From positions 1 through 64,000 of the forward strand of contig NZ_CANMJE010000013.1 in NCBI RefSeq assembly GCF_947498095.1: 64,000 bases of DNA, given 5' to 3'. The DNA comes from an uncultured Shimia sp. (GTDB lineage Bacteria; Pseudomonadota; Alphaproteobacteria; Rhodobacterales; Rhodobacteraceae). A model generated the notes under the pieces. That model had not been told where the DNA came from and made no database searches. It saw only the letters and a list, made by a program, of their open reading frames with translations. Below are positions 1-7,386 of the stretch, piece after piece. The position numbers and the translations under genes were made by a program. Each line of letters starts with the position of its first letter. Positions within the stretch are counted from its first letter, which is position 1.

Positions 1-18
1 ACCAAGCAGATCAAGTGA
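1..18 (+). CDS. 3' end of recombinase-element accessory ORF (partial)
   Basis: The first bases read T-K-Q-I-K-stop. This is identical to the last five residues of the 57-aa ORF that follows the tyrosine recombinase in the complete copy at 8667-8840. The rest of this gene, and presumably the recombinase, lies upstream of the window. Confidence 0.7.
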   Translation, partial: TKQIK

Positions 19-114
19 TCTTTCCCTCGGCTGGCATTGCGCTGGCCGGGGGAGCCACTTTGCTTTTTTCTTCTGGGCGGAAGAGGAGCAGAACTGCAGA
101 ACAAAGCAGACCTT
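1..114 (+). mobile_element. right end of tyrosine-recombinase element, copy 1
   Basis: Bases 1-114 match the right end of the complete element at 6899-8935: end of the 57-aa ORF, a GC-rich hairpin, a T-run, then the terminal inverted repeat at 81-114. Beyond it (115-160) the flank matches the outer flank of copy 3 (23016-23060), so the inverted repeat may extend to about 65 bp. The element begins outside the window. Confidence 0.8.
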
Positions 115-134
115 CGTTGGAGTAGCGTCAACTG

Positions 135-458
135 GTGCTTTCGGCCCAGAGCCGACCTTGGTGCCAGATGCAGCTAACGGCAGTTTTGAGCCCAAGGCAG
201 CCGTGGTTAGAAACAGCGATTTGTGATAGACATGGGGAAATTTTTAATGCTGAGGGCAAAATGGTTTGCAATCCCGTCCCAAAGAAAATCACCCATATTC
301 CGGATTTCCATGCTCTGGCTACCTGTCCATTTTGTCGAGATCAGCAGGTTGTTTCCCACCGAGATTTGGAGAGAAAGGGCAGGCCCATTGATGGAACGGC
401 GGAGTGGGTGTGTGCACTATGCAAGGGCATTCCGAGAAAAGAACAACTTGATGAATAA
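135..458 (+). CDS. small zinc-ribbon-like protein, 5' end replaced by repeat DNA
   Basis: The reading frame encodes up to 107 aa. The C-terminal half has two CxxC pairs (CPFC and CALC, about 30 residues apart), which suggests a zinc ribbon or rubredoxin-like knuckle. The first 30 or so codons lie in intergenic repeat DNA that also occurs at about 23036-23100, so they are probably not original coding sequence. No good ribosome-binding site is visible; an internal ATG at 261 would give a 65-aa protein. I do not recognise the family. It may be the surviving 3' part of a gene truncated when the neighbouring element or repeat arrived. Confidence 0.4.
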   Translation: MLSAQSRPWCQMQLTAVLSPRQPWLETAICDRHGEIFNAEGKMVCNPVPKKITHIPDFHALATCPFCRDQQVVSHRDLERKGRPIDGTAEWVCALCKGIPRKEQLDE

Positions 459-505
459 GCATTCCGGGGACAGAGCGGATATTCGAGGTCACGGCCAGTG
501 AGCAG

Positions 506-1492
506 CTATCGCCTCCACCGCAAAAGGTAGACCGTGTGATCTTCTGACAGTCCTTTGAGGGTCACAGTTTGCGCGTCCGCAAATTCGAACTCGTGATTTC
601 CACCGACGATGGCTCTCGTCACATCCGACACAAGAATTTCACCCGCATTGGCAGAGGACGTTATGCGAGCCGCTTTGTTGACCACGGTTCCGAAAAAGTC
701 ACCGCGTGCCAAAACCACGTCGCCAGTATGAACGCCAACCCTCAGACCCAAACGGGGTTCCACGCTATCCAAAGCCACGGCTTCCTGAATTTTGATCGCC
801 GCGAGAAGAGCTTCATTGGCTGATTGGAAACTGGACAATGTTCCATCTCCCAGCGACTTTACGAATTGCCCCCGATGTGCTGTGACAATACCCTCAACAG
901 TCTGAAAGTGTTGATCTATCAACGCGGACCAATCCTGATCGCCCATAGCCTCGGCGAGCATTGTACTGCCTTCGACATCCGTAAACAAAACCGAGGCCAA
1001 GCCCTCTGTTTGAAGCCATTCCGGGCCTTCTTCGAGCACGGCATTCACAAGGGTCTGAATGGCCAGTTGTTCGCTGCCTACAAAATCCACATTTGGAAAG
1101 GGAAGCGACGCGTGCCGATTAATGATCTTCCAGGATGCACCCTCTAAAACGAAAACAAGCACTGTCCGGACGATGTAATCATCACTAAGACCCGGAAACC
1201 CAACTAGGTGGAGAAAGGCAGACCAGCCTGTCTCCCCATTCTCGAAGGCTTCGGCTTCAAGAACTTCCCACACATCCGGTTCGGGCATTTCGCCAATGAA
1301 TTCGCCGACTCCGTCGCGAACAACCTGGCCTTTCCAAAACTCATTCTCGCCAGTTCCAATGAAGCGTAGGTCTACCGAGTCGGAAAGGTAGTCCTTCAAA
1401 ACGTGCGTATTGAGGGTCCTGATCGCCTCAAACCAGCGTTCTGTAACAGCAAGTATCTCCGGAGAAGCCTTGACCACAAATGGTACTCCCAA
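506..1492 (-). CDS. class III adenylate/guanylate cyclase with N-terminal SnoaL-like domain
   Basis: A 328-aa protein. Residues about 8-130 resemble a SnoaL/NTF2-like fold (WFEAIRTLN, then a beta-rich stretch ending in WKIINRHASL). Residues about 165-325 are a class III nucleotide cyclase catalytic domain: FTDVEGST holds the first metal Asp (D172), LGDGTL the second (D216), and the VNKAAR segment (N272, R276) fits the transition-state Asn/Arg pair. It should make cAMP or cGMP in the cytoplasm; substrate choice cannot be read safely. No membrane segment is visible. SnoaL-like domains are known sensory partners of such cyclases. It stands alone; the nearest gene is the zinc-ribbon ORF, which converges on it. 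Confidence 0.8.
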   Translation of the reverse strand: MGVPFVVKASPEILAVTERWFEAIRTLNTHVLKDYLSDSVDLRFIGTGENEFWKGQVVRDGVGEFIGEMPEPDVWEVLEAEAFENGETGWSAFLHLVGFPGLSDDYIVRTVLVFVLEGASWKIINRHASLPFPNVDFVGSEQLAIQTLVNAVLEEGPEWLQTEGLASVLFTDVEGSTMLAEAMGDQDWSALIDQHFQTVEGIVTAHRGQFVKSLGDGTLSSFQSANEALLAAIKIQEAVALDSVEPRLGLRVGVHTGDVVLARGDFFGTVVNKAARITSSANAGEILVSDVTRAIVGGNHEFEFADAQTVTLKGLSEDHTVYLLRWRR

Positions 1493-1787
1493 CGCAGGCG
1501 AAACGAGCGCAAAATGTATACTCTGATTTGGATGTCACCCAACTGAACTCATGTTCGATAATGCTGCCCCTGCGCTCGCATTTAATCAAGGAAGAAAATA
1601 GAAGAGGCGCTAGGCTCGCCTTGGATCATGCAAACTGATCCAGAGGTGTTGAAGCTTCGTCCTATTCGCGCCTGGAAGGCATTTCTCCAATGTCCGCTTC
1701 GTCCGCATTGCAGACCTTGAAACCAAACGCGGCGAATGGCGGCTATGAGCCCAACCTCTATTATTCTACAGCGCGGCTAATGTCGGC
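1493..1787. repeat. gap with intergenic repeat
   Basis: No gene seen. Positions about 1686-1760 carry a member of the interspersed repeat family (AATGTCCGCTTCGTCCGC, then a second GGCGAATGGCGGCTATGAGC block) found in most gaps of the first 31 kb. Confidence 0.45.
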
Positions 1788-2723
1788 TTACGGTGTGCGG
1801 GAAGCAGTCACGATCTGCTTCATGTGGCGCATGTCGGTGCCACAACATCCCCCCAAAACCTGAATATGAGGGAACCTTCGTCTGATATCTGACAACTGCA
1901 CACCCAACTCGGTTGGATTGCCGTCGTCCAATTCTTCGGCTTCGTCAAGTTCAGCATGGCTACAGCGTGAGGCATTGGCAATGATACCTCTTACGCGCTG
2001 CATCCACGGTGCGTCTTCGAGGACTCCGGAGAAATGCTCAGGATGCGCGCAGTTGATCATGAAGTAGGCTGCATAGTTGTCAGTCGCAGCATCGACCTCC
2101 GATATTGCTTCCTCTAGTGACTTTCCGGTTGGCAACCGCCCGTCGGTTTCCACTGTGAAAGAGATGACCACCGGAAGCCCAAACCGGCGGACCGCCCTAA
2201 CCATTCCAATCGCTTCGGATGGATACGCCAAAGTGTATCCGCTGATCACATCCACATCTGTCTCTGCCAATGCAGATATTTGCTCCGAGTGATAGCGTTC
2301 TGCCTCATCCGAGTGCATTTGCGCTTCCGGGGCGTAAGCATCTTCGCGCGGTCCAATATTTGCACTGATGACCGTCGGAGCGTGATCGCTTTCCGACCGT
2401 ACGGCTGCCATCATGGCGATAGCATCTTGATTAAGCTTCCTGAGTTCGCTGGAAGCGTACCCAAGCGCAGCCCCGCGATCTCGGTTTGCAACCCATGTTG
2501 GGCTTTCTAGTATGACACCAGCACCCGTTTCTTTGCCTAGAGCGATCAGGTCTTTCAAATATCCTTTGAGGAGCTCTCGACCCTCTGTGGTCTTTAAAAG
2601 CGGGTATGAGGCAAAGCCCGGCAGATCTACTCCTTGATTGAATATCAAGTCGGTTTCCATCCCGACATATGCCAAGAACATGTCGGCATTGCTGAGAGGA
2701 AAGGAGTCTCGATAAATTGACAT
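1788..2723 (-). CDS. homocysteine S-methyltransferase family protein
   Basis: A 311-aa protein from the chosen ATG at 2723; an upstream in-frame start at 2765 would add 14 residues that do not look conserved. Near the C-terminus is GGCCGT, the double-cysteine part of the zinc site of the Pfam S-methyl_trans (MmuM/BHMT) family. The third ligand is likely the Cys in the INCAHPEHF segment about 60-70 residues earlier. The family transfers methyl groups from betaine, S-methylmethionine or similar donors to homocysteine in the cytoplasm. The donor is not evident. There is no operon partner; the next gene on this strand is beyond the att-like module. Length is normal for the family. Confidence 0.75.
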   Translation of the reverse strand: MSIYRDSFPLSNADMFLAYVGMETDLIFNQGVDLPGFASYPLLKTTEGRELLKGYLKDLIALGKETGAGVILESPTWVANRDRGAALGYASSELRKLNQDAIAMMAAVRSESDHAPTVISANIGPREDAYAPEAQMHSDEAERYHSEQISALAETDVDVISGYTLAYPSEAIGMVRAVRRFGLPVVISFTVETDGRLPTGKSLEEAISEVDAATDNYAAYFMINCAHPEHFSGVLEDAPWMQRVRGIIANASRCSHAELDEAEELDDGNPTELGVQLSDIRRRFPHIQVLGGCCGTDMRHMKQIVTASRTP

Positions 2724-2802
2724 CGTCGTGGACCAATCACTTGAATTGCCCTCTGACCATAACAACCGGTGAATAGTGTGTCACTGATGCACTTTGAACG
2801 AA

Positions 2803-2847
2803 GCGGTCATTGGCGCAGCCGCAGCGAAGGTCCGCTTTCCGCCCCTA
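2803..2847. repeat. intergenic repeat at left edge of solo module
   Basis: The sequence GCAGCGAAGGTCCGCTTT followed by CCGCCCCTAGTACC is a member of the interspersed family. The same CCTAGTACC/CTTAGTACC boundary precedes the outer ends of the polymerase element at 11662-16980, so the module seems to sit inside such a repeat. Confidence 0.5.
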
Positions 2848-3414
2848 GTACCTAATGCTGCGGGTAAACTGGACGGTTGCTTTGCACACAACTTTCCTTT
2901 CTTGGGTCCTTCTAGTCTGGGAGGACGGGGTGGATTGGCGGCTACTCCTGCTCCTTCATTACTTATCCCTATGCCCAAGATCGGCTTACTATACTCAGAC
3001 CTAACGCCAACGACCTCTCCCGCTCATCTGGGGGAGGTCAGGTCAGCACCAACAAGTACAGTTCGTATCCAAACCCATGGTCAGAGCCCACGCCAGCAGT
3101 GTGTCAGCGACCCCGCCAACACCTAGATCTCGTGAAAACCAACTGGGGCACAAACGGGGGCATTTCCTAGGACTACGGGCGTCCCGGGTGCTTAGTTTAC
3201 TGAACTAAGGAGAGGTGGCTGGGATGGTAGGAATCCTTGCCGACCCTTAGGTAACATCGACTTACGGCAACCTCTGACCAAACTGGGGCGGTTACTGGGG
3301 CATCACAGAGCGCTAGCGGAGTGAGGATGGGAACACGGCTAGCCACTGGGAGCCCCGCTGAAGGCAGGACTGAGACCCGATGGCCGGGGCTGTCGGAGTG
3401 TTGGGTGGGAACCA
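2844..3414 (-). mobile_element. solo att-like module (element end remnant)
   Basis: There is no gene here, only the terminal module of the polymerase elements. Positions 2945-3232 match 30418-30705 (right inverted repeat of the second polymerase element) over 288 bp with one difference seen. Positions 3233-3400 match the DNA left of 28158 in inverted orientation at about 97%. The outer end 2844-2944 matches the outer end of the first polymerase element (CTGCGGGTAAACTGGACGG). Left by excision, internal deletion or independent insertion of the end sequence; which of these is not decidable here. Confidence 0.75.
3141..3303. other. attP-like site: tRNA-Gln 3'-end core with flanking arm repeats
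   Basis: The core TGGCTGGGATGGTAGGA (3216-3232) equals the last 17 nt of the tRNA-Gln gene at 30689-30705, CCA included. On each side lies a 23-bp direct repeat (3141-3163 and 3281-3303, 18 of 23 identical), each holding two GGGGC blocks. Between the left arm and core is a hairpin CTTAGTTTACTGAACTAAG; right of the core TTGCCG (3237-3242) pairs with CGGCAA (3265-3270). The layout resembles core plus arm sites of tRNA-targeting tyrosine recombinases. Function is inferred. Confidence 0.55.
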
Positions 3415-3503
3415 GACATTCGCTGCGGGCCGTGCCAAGGTCTCCTAAGCGGACTTAGCGGACCTTTGCGCCAAACTCAGCAATGTCCGCTTTGCCCTTG
3501 CCG
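3415..3503. repeat. interspersed intergenic repeat
   Basis: Contains ATTCGCTGCGGGCC, GCGGACTTAGCGGACCTTTG and AATGTCCGCTTTGCCC, members of the same repeat family seen across 1-31 kb. It abuts the right edge of the solo module. Confidence 0.5.
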
Positions 3504-3893
3504 CTATCCGTTCCCTGCTTGATGAGCATACGCTTCGGCATCAAACCACCCGCGTGAAGACTGAACCTCCAAGTCGCGATTCAAATCCCATTCTTCCCAA
3601 CCATGGATTTTGAGGGGGTTACCTGTGGCTGCATCATGCCCGGTGAAGGTCCACGAAAAGAGAGCGTGTTTTCCAGAAACGCGCACGTCATCGCATGTGA
3701 GCGTCAAGTCCGGCACATCCGTGAAAAAACCATCGGCCATTTCTTGCACTCGATTTCGACCAGACCACGGCTCTCCACAGTTGATCACGATGTCGCCATC
3801 CCGCGCGTAAAATGAGGCAACAGCCTCAGCAGATTTCGAGTTCCACGCATTTGTATAACTTTGCGCTAATTGCGCTATTTTTGTGCTGTCCAT
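3504..3893 (-). CDS. SnoaL-like / NTF2-fold protein
   Basis: A 129-aa protein from ATG 3893, which has AGAGG about 8 nt upstream; a GTG at 3914 would add seven residues. The sequence runs SYTNAWNSKSAEAVASFYA, then GEPWSGRNRVQEMADGFF, and ends in a beta-rich stretch with SWTFTGHDAATGNPL, as in the SnoaL-like polyketide-cyclase superfamily (about 120-140 aa). Members are small cytoplasmic alpha+beta barrels with varied or unknown activity. It is divergent from the wHTH-hydrolase gene at 3990, with only about 95 bp between the two starts, so the two may be co-regulated. No substrate can be named. Confidence 0.65.
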   Translation of the reverse strand: MDSTKIAQLAQSYTNAWNSKSAEAVASFYARDGDIVINCGEPWSGRNRVQEMADGFFTDVPDLTLTCDDVRVSGKHALFSWTFTGHDAATGNPLKIHGWEEWDLNRDLEVQSSRGWFDAEAYAHQAGNG

Positions 3894-3989
3894 CTTTGCA
3901 ACCTCTATATTCACTGTTGTCTCAGGAATGTTGCAAGCCCAGTAGGTTTTTGCTTGAGGAACACATGAAGAAACTCATAGGATTTTCCT

Positions 3990-5219
3990 GTGATTGATCC
4001 ATCGGAAAAAAAAGACAGGGTGCGCATTGCGCGAAAGTACAAGTTTGACGACTATGTCCTTGACCCCGACCAGCATAGCCTGATGCGTTCGGGGACCCTG
4101 GTTTCGATTGAGCCAAAGGTGTTCGATCTCTTGCTGATTTTGGTGAAGAACGCAGGCGAGTTGATCAGCCGTGACACATTGATCGACCTCGTTTGGCAAG
4201 GGCGCATAGTCTCAGATTCTGCTATCAGCGCCTGCGTTGCAGCGGTCCGACGCGCGGTAGGAGACAACGGTGAGTCTCAATCGATAATCCGAACGGTTGC
4301 GCGGCGTGGCTTCTTGTGTTGTGCCGACGTGGAGATTGTTGAAGCCGCAAGTCCCGCGTCACCAAGAGCGCTTTCGCCAAGGCTTCAATTCACAAAAAAC
4401 CGCGAAGGTAAGTCGCTTGCCTATACCGTGGCGGGCGATGGACCACCGATTATATACACAACATTTGGCGGGACCAGCATTGAGGCTGACTGGAGTTCCC
4501 CATTTTTCCGCCCGTTGTTTGACGCAATATGTGCAAAGAACACGCTGGTGCGCTTCGACGAAATTGGCAGTGGTCATTCTGATCTAGATATGAATTCCGC
4601 TGGAGTCGAGGCCATCGCACTTGACCTGCTTTGTGTTGCAGATGCCTTGGGGATCGACCAGTTCGGCTTGTTTTGCCAGTCGGGATCAGCGCTATCAGCC
4701 GCATATCTGGCCGCACACTATCCAGACCGAGTTGTGTCCATGGTCTTGAATGGTGGCTATGCTGAGGGGCGGAATGTGCGGAAGGATACCACGGGCACCC
4801 AAGAAATGTTCGGTATGATTTCCGAAGCTTGGGACAAACCTGAAAGCAGCTTTTTGCTGGCATATTCGTTGCTCTATTTCCCGGAGGGCCCGTTGGATCT
4901 GGCCAAGGACATTGTCGAGATAATGCACAAGTCATGCCCGGCGGAAAATATACTCCGTATGCGCGAGTCTCATAACGACGCATCAGTTGTCGAGCTGTTA
5001 CCAAAGGTACAATGCCCCACGCTGATCGTGCATGCACGTGACGACTCGATCCACCCGCTTTCCCAAGCACGCAAATTGGCGGCGGGCATAGTCGACTCTG
5101 AATTGCTTGTTTTGGACTCCGCAAATCACGTTCCTATGCCCAACAGCCTAGATTGGGACGCGTTTTTGGACGCCACGCTCAGTTTTTTGAATGCGAGCAC
5201 GGATCATTTTGAAAGCTAA
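3990..5219 (+). CDS. winged-helix DNA-binding domain fused to alpha/beta hydrolase
   Basis: A 409-aa protein with a GTG start and AGGA upstream. Residues about 15-110 form an OmpR/CadC-type winged helix (KYKFDDYVLDPDQHSLMRSG, FDLLLILVKNAGELISRDTL, then IRTVARRGFLC). Residues about 130-400 look like an alpha/beta hydrolase: a GTSIEADW oxyanion region, FDEIGSGHSD, the nucleophile region FCQSGSALSAAY (Q-S-G in place of G-x-S-x-G), and a C-terminal CPTLIVHARDDSIHP followed by SANHVPMP, which supply Asp and His. No membrane segment separates the halves, unlike CadC. It probably senses a small ligand through the hydrolase fold and controls neighbours such as the divergent SnoaL-like gene; the target is inference. 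Confidence 0.75.
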   Translation: MIDPSEKKDRVRIARKYKFDDYVLDPDQHSLMRSGTLVSIEPKVFDLLLILVKNAGELISRDTLIDLVWQGRIVSDSAISACVAAVRRAVGDNGESQSIIRTVARRGFLCCADVEIVEAASPASPRALSPRLQFTKNREGKSLAYTVAGDGPPIIYTTFGGTSIEADWSSPFFRPLFDAICAKNTLVRFDEIGSGHSDLDMNSAGVEAIALDLLCVADALGIDQFGLFCQSGSALSAAYLAAHYPDRVVSMVLNGGYAEGRNVRKDTTGTQEMFGMISEAWDKPESSFLLAYSLLYFPEGPLDLAKDIVEIMHKSCPAENILRMRESHNDASVVELLPKVQCPTLIVHARDDSIHPLSQARKLAAGIVDSELLVLDSANHVPMPNSLDWDAFLDATLSFLNASTDHFES

Positions 5220-5386
5220 ATACTGGCTGGGATTCAGGGCCACATCTATCGGTTAGCGCATCGCCACCTCACAAACCCAGGCATTCATCGATACTGCAGC
5301 ATTAGTAGCTTTGGGCTCGTTGCGGACATTTGCTGCACTCAGCATGAACGACCACTATGCGGGACGAAGCTGCCGTTCGACCTATG
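5220..5386. repeat. gap with intergenic repeat
   Basis: Convergent gap between the hydrolase-regulator and the transporter. TTGCGGACATTTGCTGCACTCAGCATGAACGACC (5321-5353 region) belongs to the interspersed repeat family. No gene or clear terminator was found. Confidence 0.4.
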
Positions 5387-6274
5387 TCAACTTTGCGACT
5401 TTGGACGTTTGTTGACCAGTATGACACCCACAAAGATAAGTGCCGTAGCGAGGTAATCAAAAGCAACAATAGCCTCACCAAGAAACAGAGCGCCAAGAAA
5501 GAGCGCGACGACTGGCGGGACATAGGTCAATGCCGATGCACGCACCGCACCTAGCTGGCCAATTACATAATAGTACAACACATAGGCTAGTCCTGTTCCC
5601 AAGAAGCCCAGGCCAATGACCAGAACCGCAAATGAGGTTTGATCATCGTATAGTGTACCAAGCCCGGCTTTGTCCGTGATGACCAACAAGATCAGCGCTG
5701 CAAAGCCAAGCTGATAGGTTGTGAGTGCGGCAGGCGGTAGTTCGAGCGGTGTTACAAACTTGCGGGCATAAACAAAGGACACGCCTAGGCTGAACGACCC
5801 AAGTATCATCCATGCCACGCCTAACACGTAGCTGTCGCCGAGGCCGCCCGAAAACGGTTTCGCAATCAGAGTCACACCAATCAACCCAACGAGCAAGCCC
5901 AAAACTCGATTGGTGGTTAGCTTCTCTTCAGGAAGGAACAGAACAGCCGCAAGAAGTGAGAAGAGTGGAATTGATGCACTGACCGCGCCTGCTAAACCAG
6001 ATTCCAAAAGAGCAGTCCCTTCAGCGAAGCCGTAGAAATAGAGCGCGGCTGCAAGACAGGCCATCACGACGAAATGGACGCTATGCCTCAAATGCGAAAG
6101 CTCTAGCTGTCTCGTGATCAATGCGTATGTCGCAACTGTCAGGAACCCGGCAATAACCCGCACCAGTGCAACCTGCATTGGGGTGACCGTCTCGGTCGAC
6201 CACTTGATGAACACAAAATTGGTGCCCCAAATCAGCCCAAGCAACAGCCAAGCCAAACCTGCACGATTGATCAT
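5387..6274 (-). CDS. EamA/DMT-family transporter
   Basis: A 295-aa protein from the chosen start MINRAGLAWLLLGLIWG; a start at 6313 would overlap the upstream MarR gene by 26 bp and add 13 polar residues. About ten hydrophobic helices in two EamA repeats are visible, including LLGLIWGTNFVFIKW and later GLGFLGTGLAYVLYYYVIG. The drug/metabolite transporter superfamily exports amino acids, nucleosides or drugs across the inner membrane; the substrate is unknown. It lies 13 bp after the MarR gene and is almost certainly co-transcribed with it and controlled by it. Confidence 0.85.
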   Translation of the reverse strand: MINRAGLAWLLLGLIWGTNFVFIKWSTETVTPMQVALVRVIAGFLTVATYALITRQLELSHLRHSVHFVVMACLAAALYFYGFAEGTALLESGLAGAVSASIPLFSLLAAVLFLPEEKLTTNRVLGLLVGLIGVTLIAKPFSGGLGDSYVLGVAWMILGSFSLGVSFVYARKFVTPLELPPAALTTYQLGFAALILLVITDKAGLGTLYDDQTSFAVLVIGLGFLGTGLAYVLYYYVIGQLGAVRASALTYVPPVVALFLGALFLGEAIVAFDYLATALIFVGVILVNKRPKSQS

Positions 6275-6287
6275 GGAAGGTCCCACT

Positions 6288-6704
6288 TCAGGCTGACATT
6301 TTTGCGATTGCATTCAACGCGCGTTGAAAATCGGGAAGTTTGGCTAACGCGACTTCGTTCAGAAGCTGCTCTTGAGCCTTTGCCCAAAACGGCATGACAC
6401 GCTCAATTGTGCCTAGTCCCTCTGGGGTGAGTCTTGCGACTTTTGATTTCCCCGTCGAGGCGTTTTCCACCTGTACAGCACCGCTTTCAATCAGCGGCTC
6501 GATAGTACGGTAGAGCGACGTGCGTTCCATCGCGAGGTCATCGGCCAGCCGCGACAGAGCTAGTGGACCATGCCGTTCAAGTGCCCGTAGAATAGAGAGT
6601 TGCACGATACTGATGCCTGTTTCGGACAGAGCGTCTTGGTAGTGCCGAAACAGGACACGATTTGCCTTTCTCACGGCGGTGAATATGCACTGATCCACGG
6701 TCAA
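6288..6704 (-). CDS. MarR-family transcriptional regulator
   Basis: A 138-aa protein of typical MarR length. The winged-helix core is clear: SIVQLSILRALERHGPLALS, LADDLAMERTSLYRTIEPLI as the recognition region, then a wing with KVARLTPEGL. These proteins act as dimers and usually repress themselves and an adjacent transporter, with relief by a phenolic or other small ligand. The EamA transporter directly downstream is the likely target. Start ATG 6704 overlaps AT-rich promoter DNA; TACATCATGTATCTACATC (6721 on) holds a near-palindromic ACATCATGTA-like block that could be the operator. Confidence 0.85.
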   Translation of the reverse strand: MTVDQCIFTAVRKANRVLFRHYQDALSETGISIVQLSILRALERHGPLALSRLADDLAMERTSLYRTIEPLIESGAVQVENASTGKSKVARLTPEGLGTIERVMPFWAKAQEQLLNEVALAKLPDFQRALNAIAKMSA

Positions 6705-6898
6705 TCCAGTATGATGTTGCTACATCATGTATCTACATCTTAATTAATGAGCTTTGCAACCATTCTTACTCCTAGCTGAAAAAGGCAGACATTGGGGAAT
6801 GTGCAGCATCAGTCAATATGGGCTCAATGCTGCCATTCGCTGCTCAGACTATTAATGACCGCTAAGGGCCGTAAGCACCAGTTGGTGCTACTCCAATG
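6705..6898. repeat. promoter gap and intergenic repeat left of recombinase element
   Basis: Upstream of the MarR gene. After an AT-rich promoter-like part, 6785-6898 holds the interspersed repeat (AGGCAGACATTGGGG, CATTCGCTGCTCAGA, then AGCACCAGTTGGTGCT at 6874-6889, a 7-bp stem hairpin). The last part is shared with the flanks of copies 1 and 3 of the recombinase element. Confidence 0.5.
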
Positions 6899-6996
6899 AA
6901 GGTCTGCTTTGTTCTGCATTTCCGCTCCTCTCACCCCCCCCCAAATCCGAGCCACCCTTCGTATCTATATCGATAGAAATCGAAGGAGCTTACCCC

Positions 6997-7164
6997 ATGA
7001 AAACCTTATCAGCCCTCGGCGTTCTCGCCGGGGGTTTTCTTTTGACCCCACCCCCAAGAGCCGTGCTGACGACGATGCTCTGGGTTGTTGGTCGTTCCCA
7101 CCCCGCCGTCTCAGCGCTGGTTCTGCTGGCCTTGGTCTCCGCTTGGAGGTCCGATGATGATTGA
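6997..7164 (+). CDS. 55-aa hydrophobic ORF of recombinase element
   Basis: Starts MKTLSALGVLAGGFLLTPPP after the ribosome-binding site AAGGAG, and ends WRSDDD. Two hydrophobic stretches (residues about 3-16 and 38-49) make a small membrane or secreted protein possible. It overlaps the start of the 64-aa ORF and is conserved with one change seen (L/P at residue 44) in copy 3 (22753-22920). Alternatively, its start region may mainly act as a leader for the operon. Function unknown. Confidence 0.5.
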   Translation: MKTLSALGVLAGGFLLTPPPRAVLTTMLWVVGRSHPAVSALVLLALVSAWRSDDD

Positions 7165-7348
7165 ATTGACCCCTGGCGACACGGTCGTCATCCGCGCTGG
7201 CGCTGACTGGCCTGAGCATCTGTTCCGGGTCGACTATGTGTTTGATGACTGCCTAGGCGGCTACTCTCTCACAGGACCACTGGCTGGCGAGTACGGCGAG
7301 CCCGACTTCGACTTAGTCCTACGGGTCCATTGCAGCGCGGTTGACTGA
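7154..7348 (+). CDS. 64-aa ORF of recombinase element
   Basis: Starts MMIELTPGDTVVIRAG with GGAGGT just upstream and ends LVLRVHCSAVD. The composition (short beta-prone stretches, GDTVVI, LFRVDYVFDDC, GGYSLTGPL) suggests a small beta-barrel or SH3-like protein, perhaps a DNA-binding accessory such as an excisionase, but no family is recognised. It overlaps the previous ORF by 11 bp and precedes the recombinase by 38 bp. It is conserved in copy 3 (22569-22763) with two substitutions seen. Confidence 0.55.
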   Translation: MMIELTPGDTVVIRAGADWPEHLFRVDYVFDDCLGGYSLTGPLAGEYGEPDFDLVLRVHCSAVD

Positions 7349-7386
7349 GCCGCCCTTTCCCAAAACCAATTAGAAGGAGGAGACCT

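Noticed and set aside
2794-3126. 110-codon frame in the solo module, also present at 30189-30599 and in part at 28264-28512
   Set aside because: It recurs only because the repeat recurs, has no ribosome site and no protein-like features; the DNA is better explained as attachment/repeat sequence.
3141-3303. Module as an integron attC site
   Set aside because: No GTTRRRY/RYYYAAC core pair and no integron integrase; the core equals a tRNA 3' end instead.
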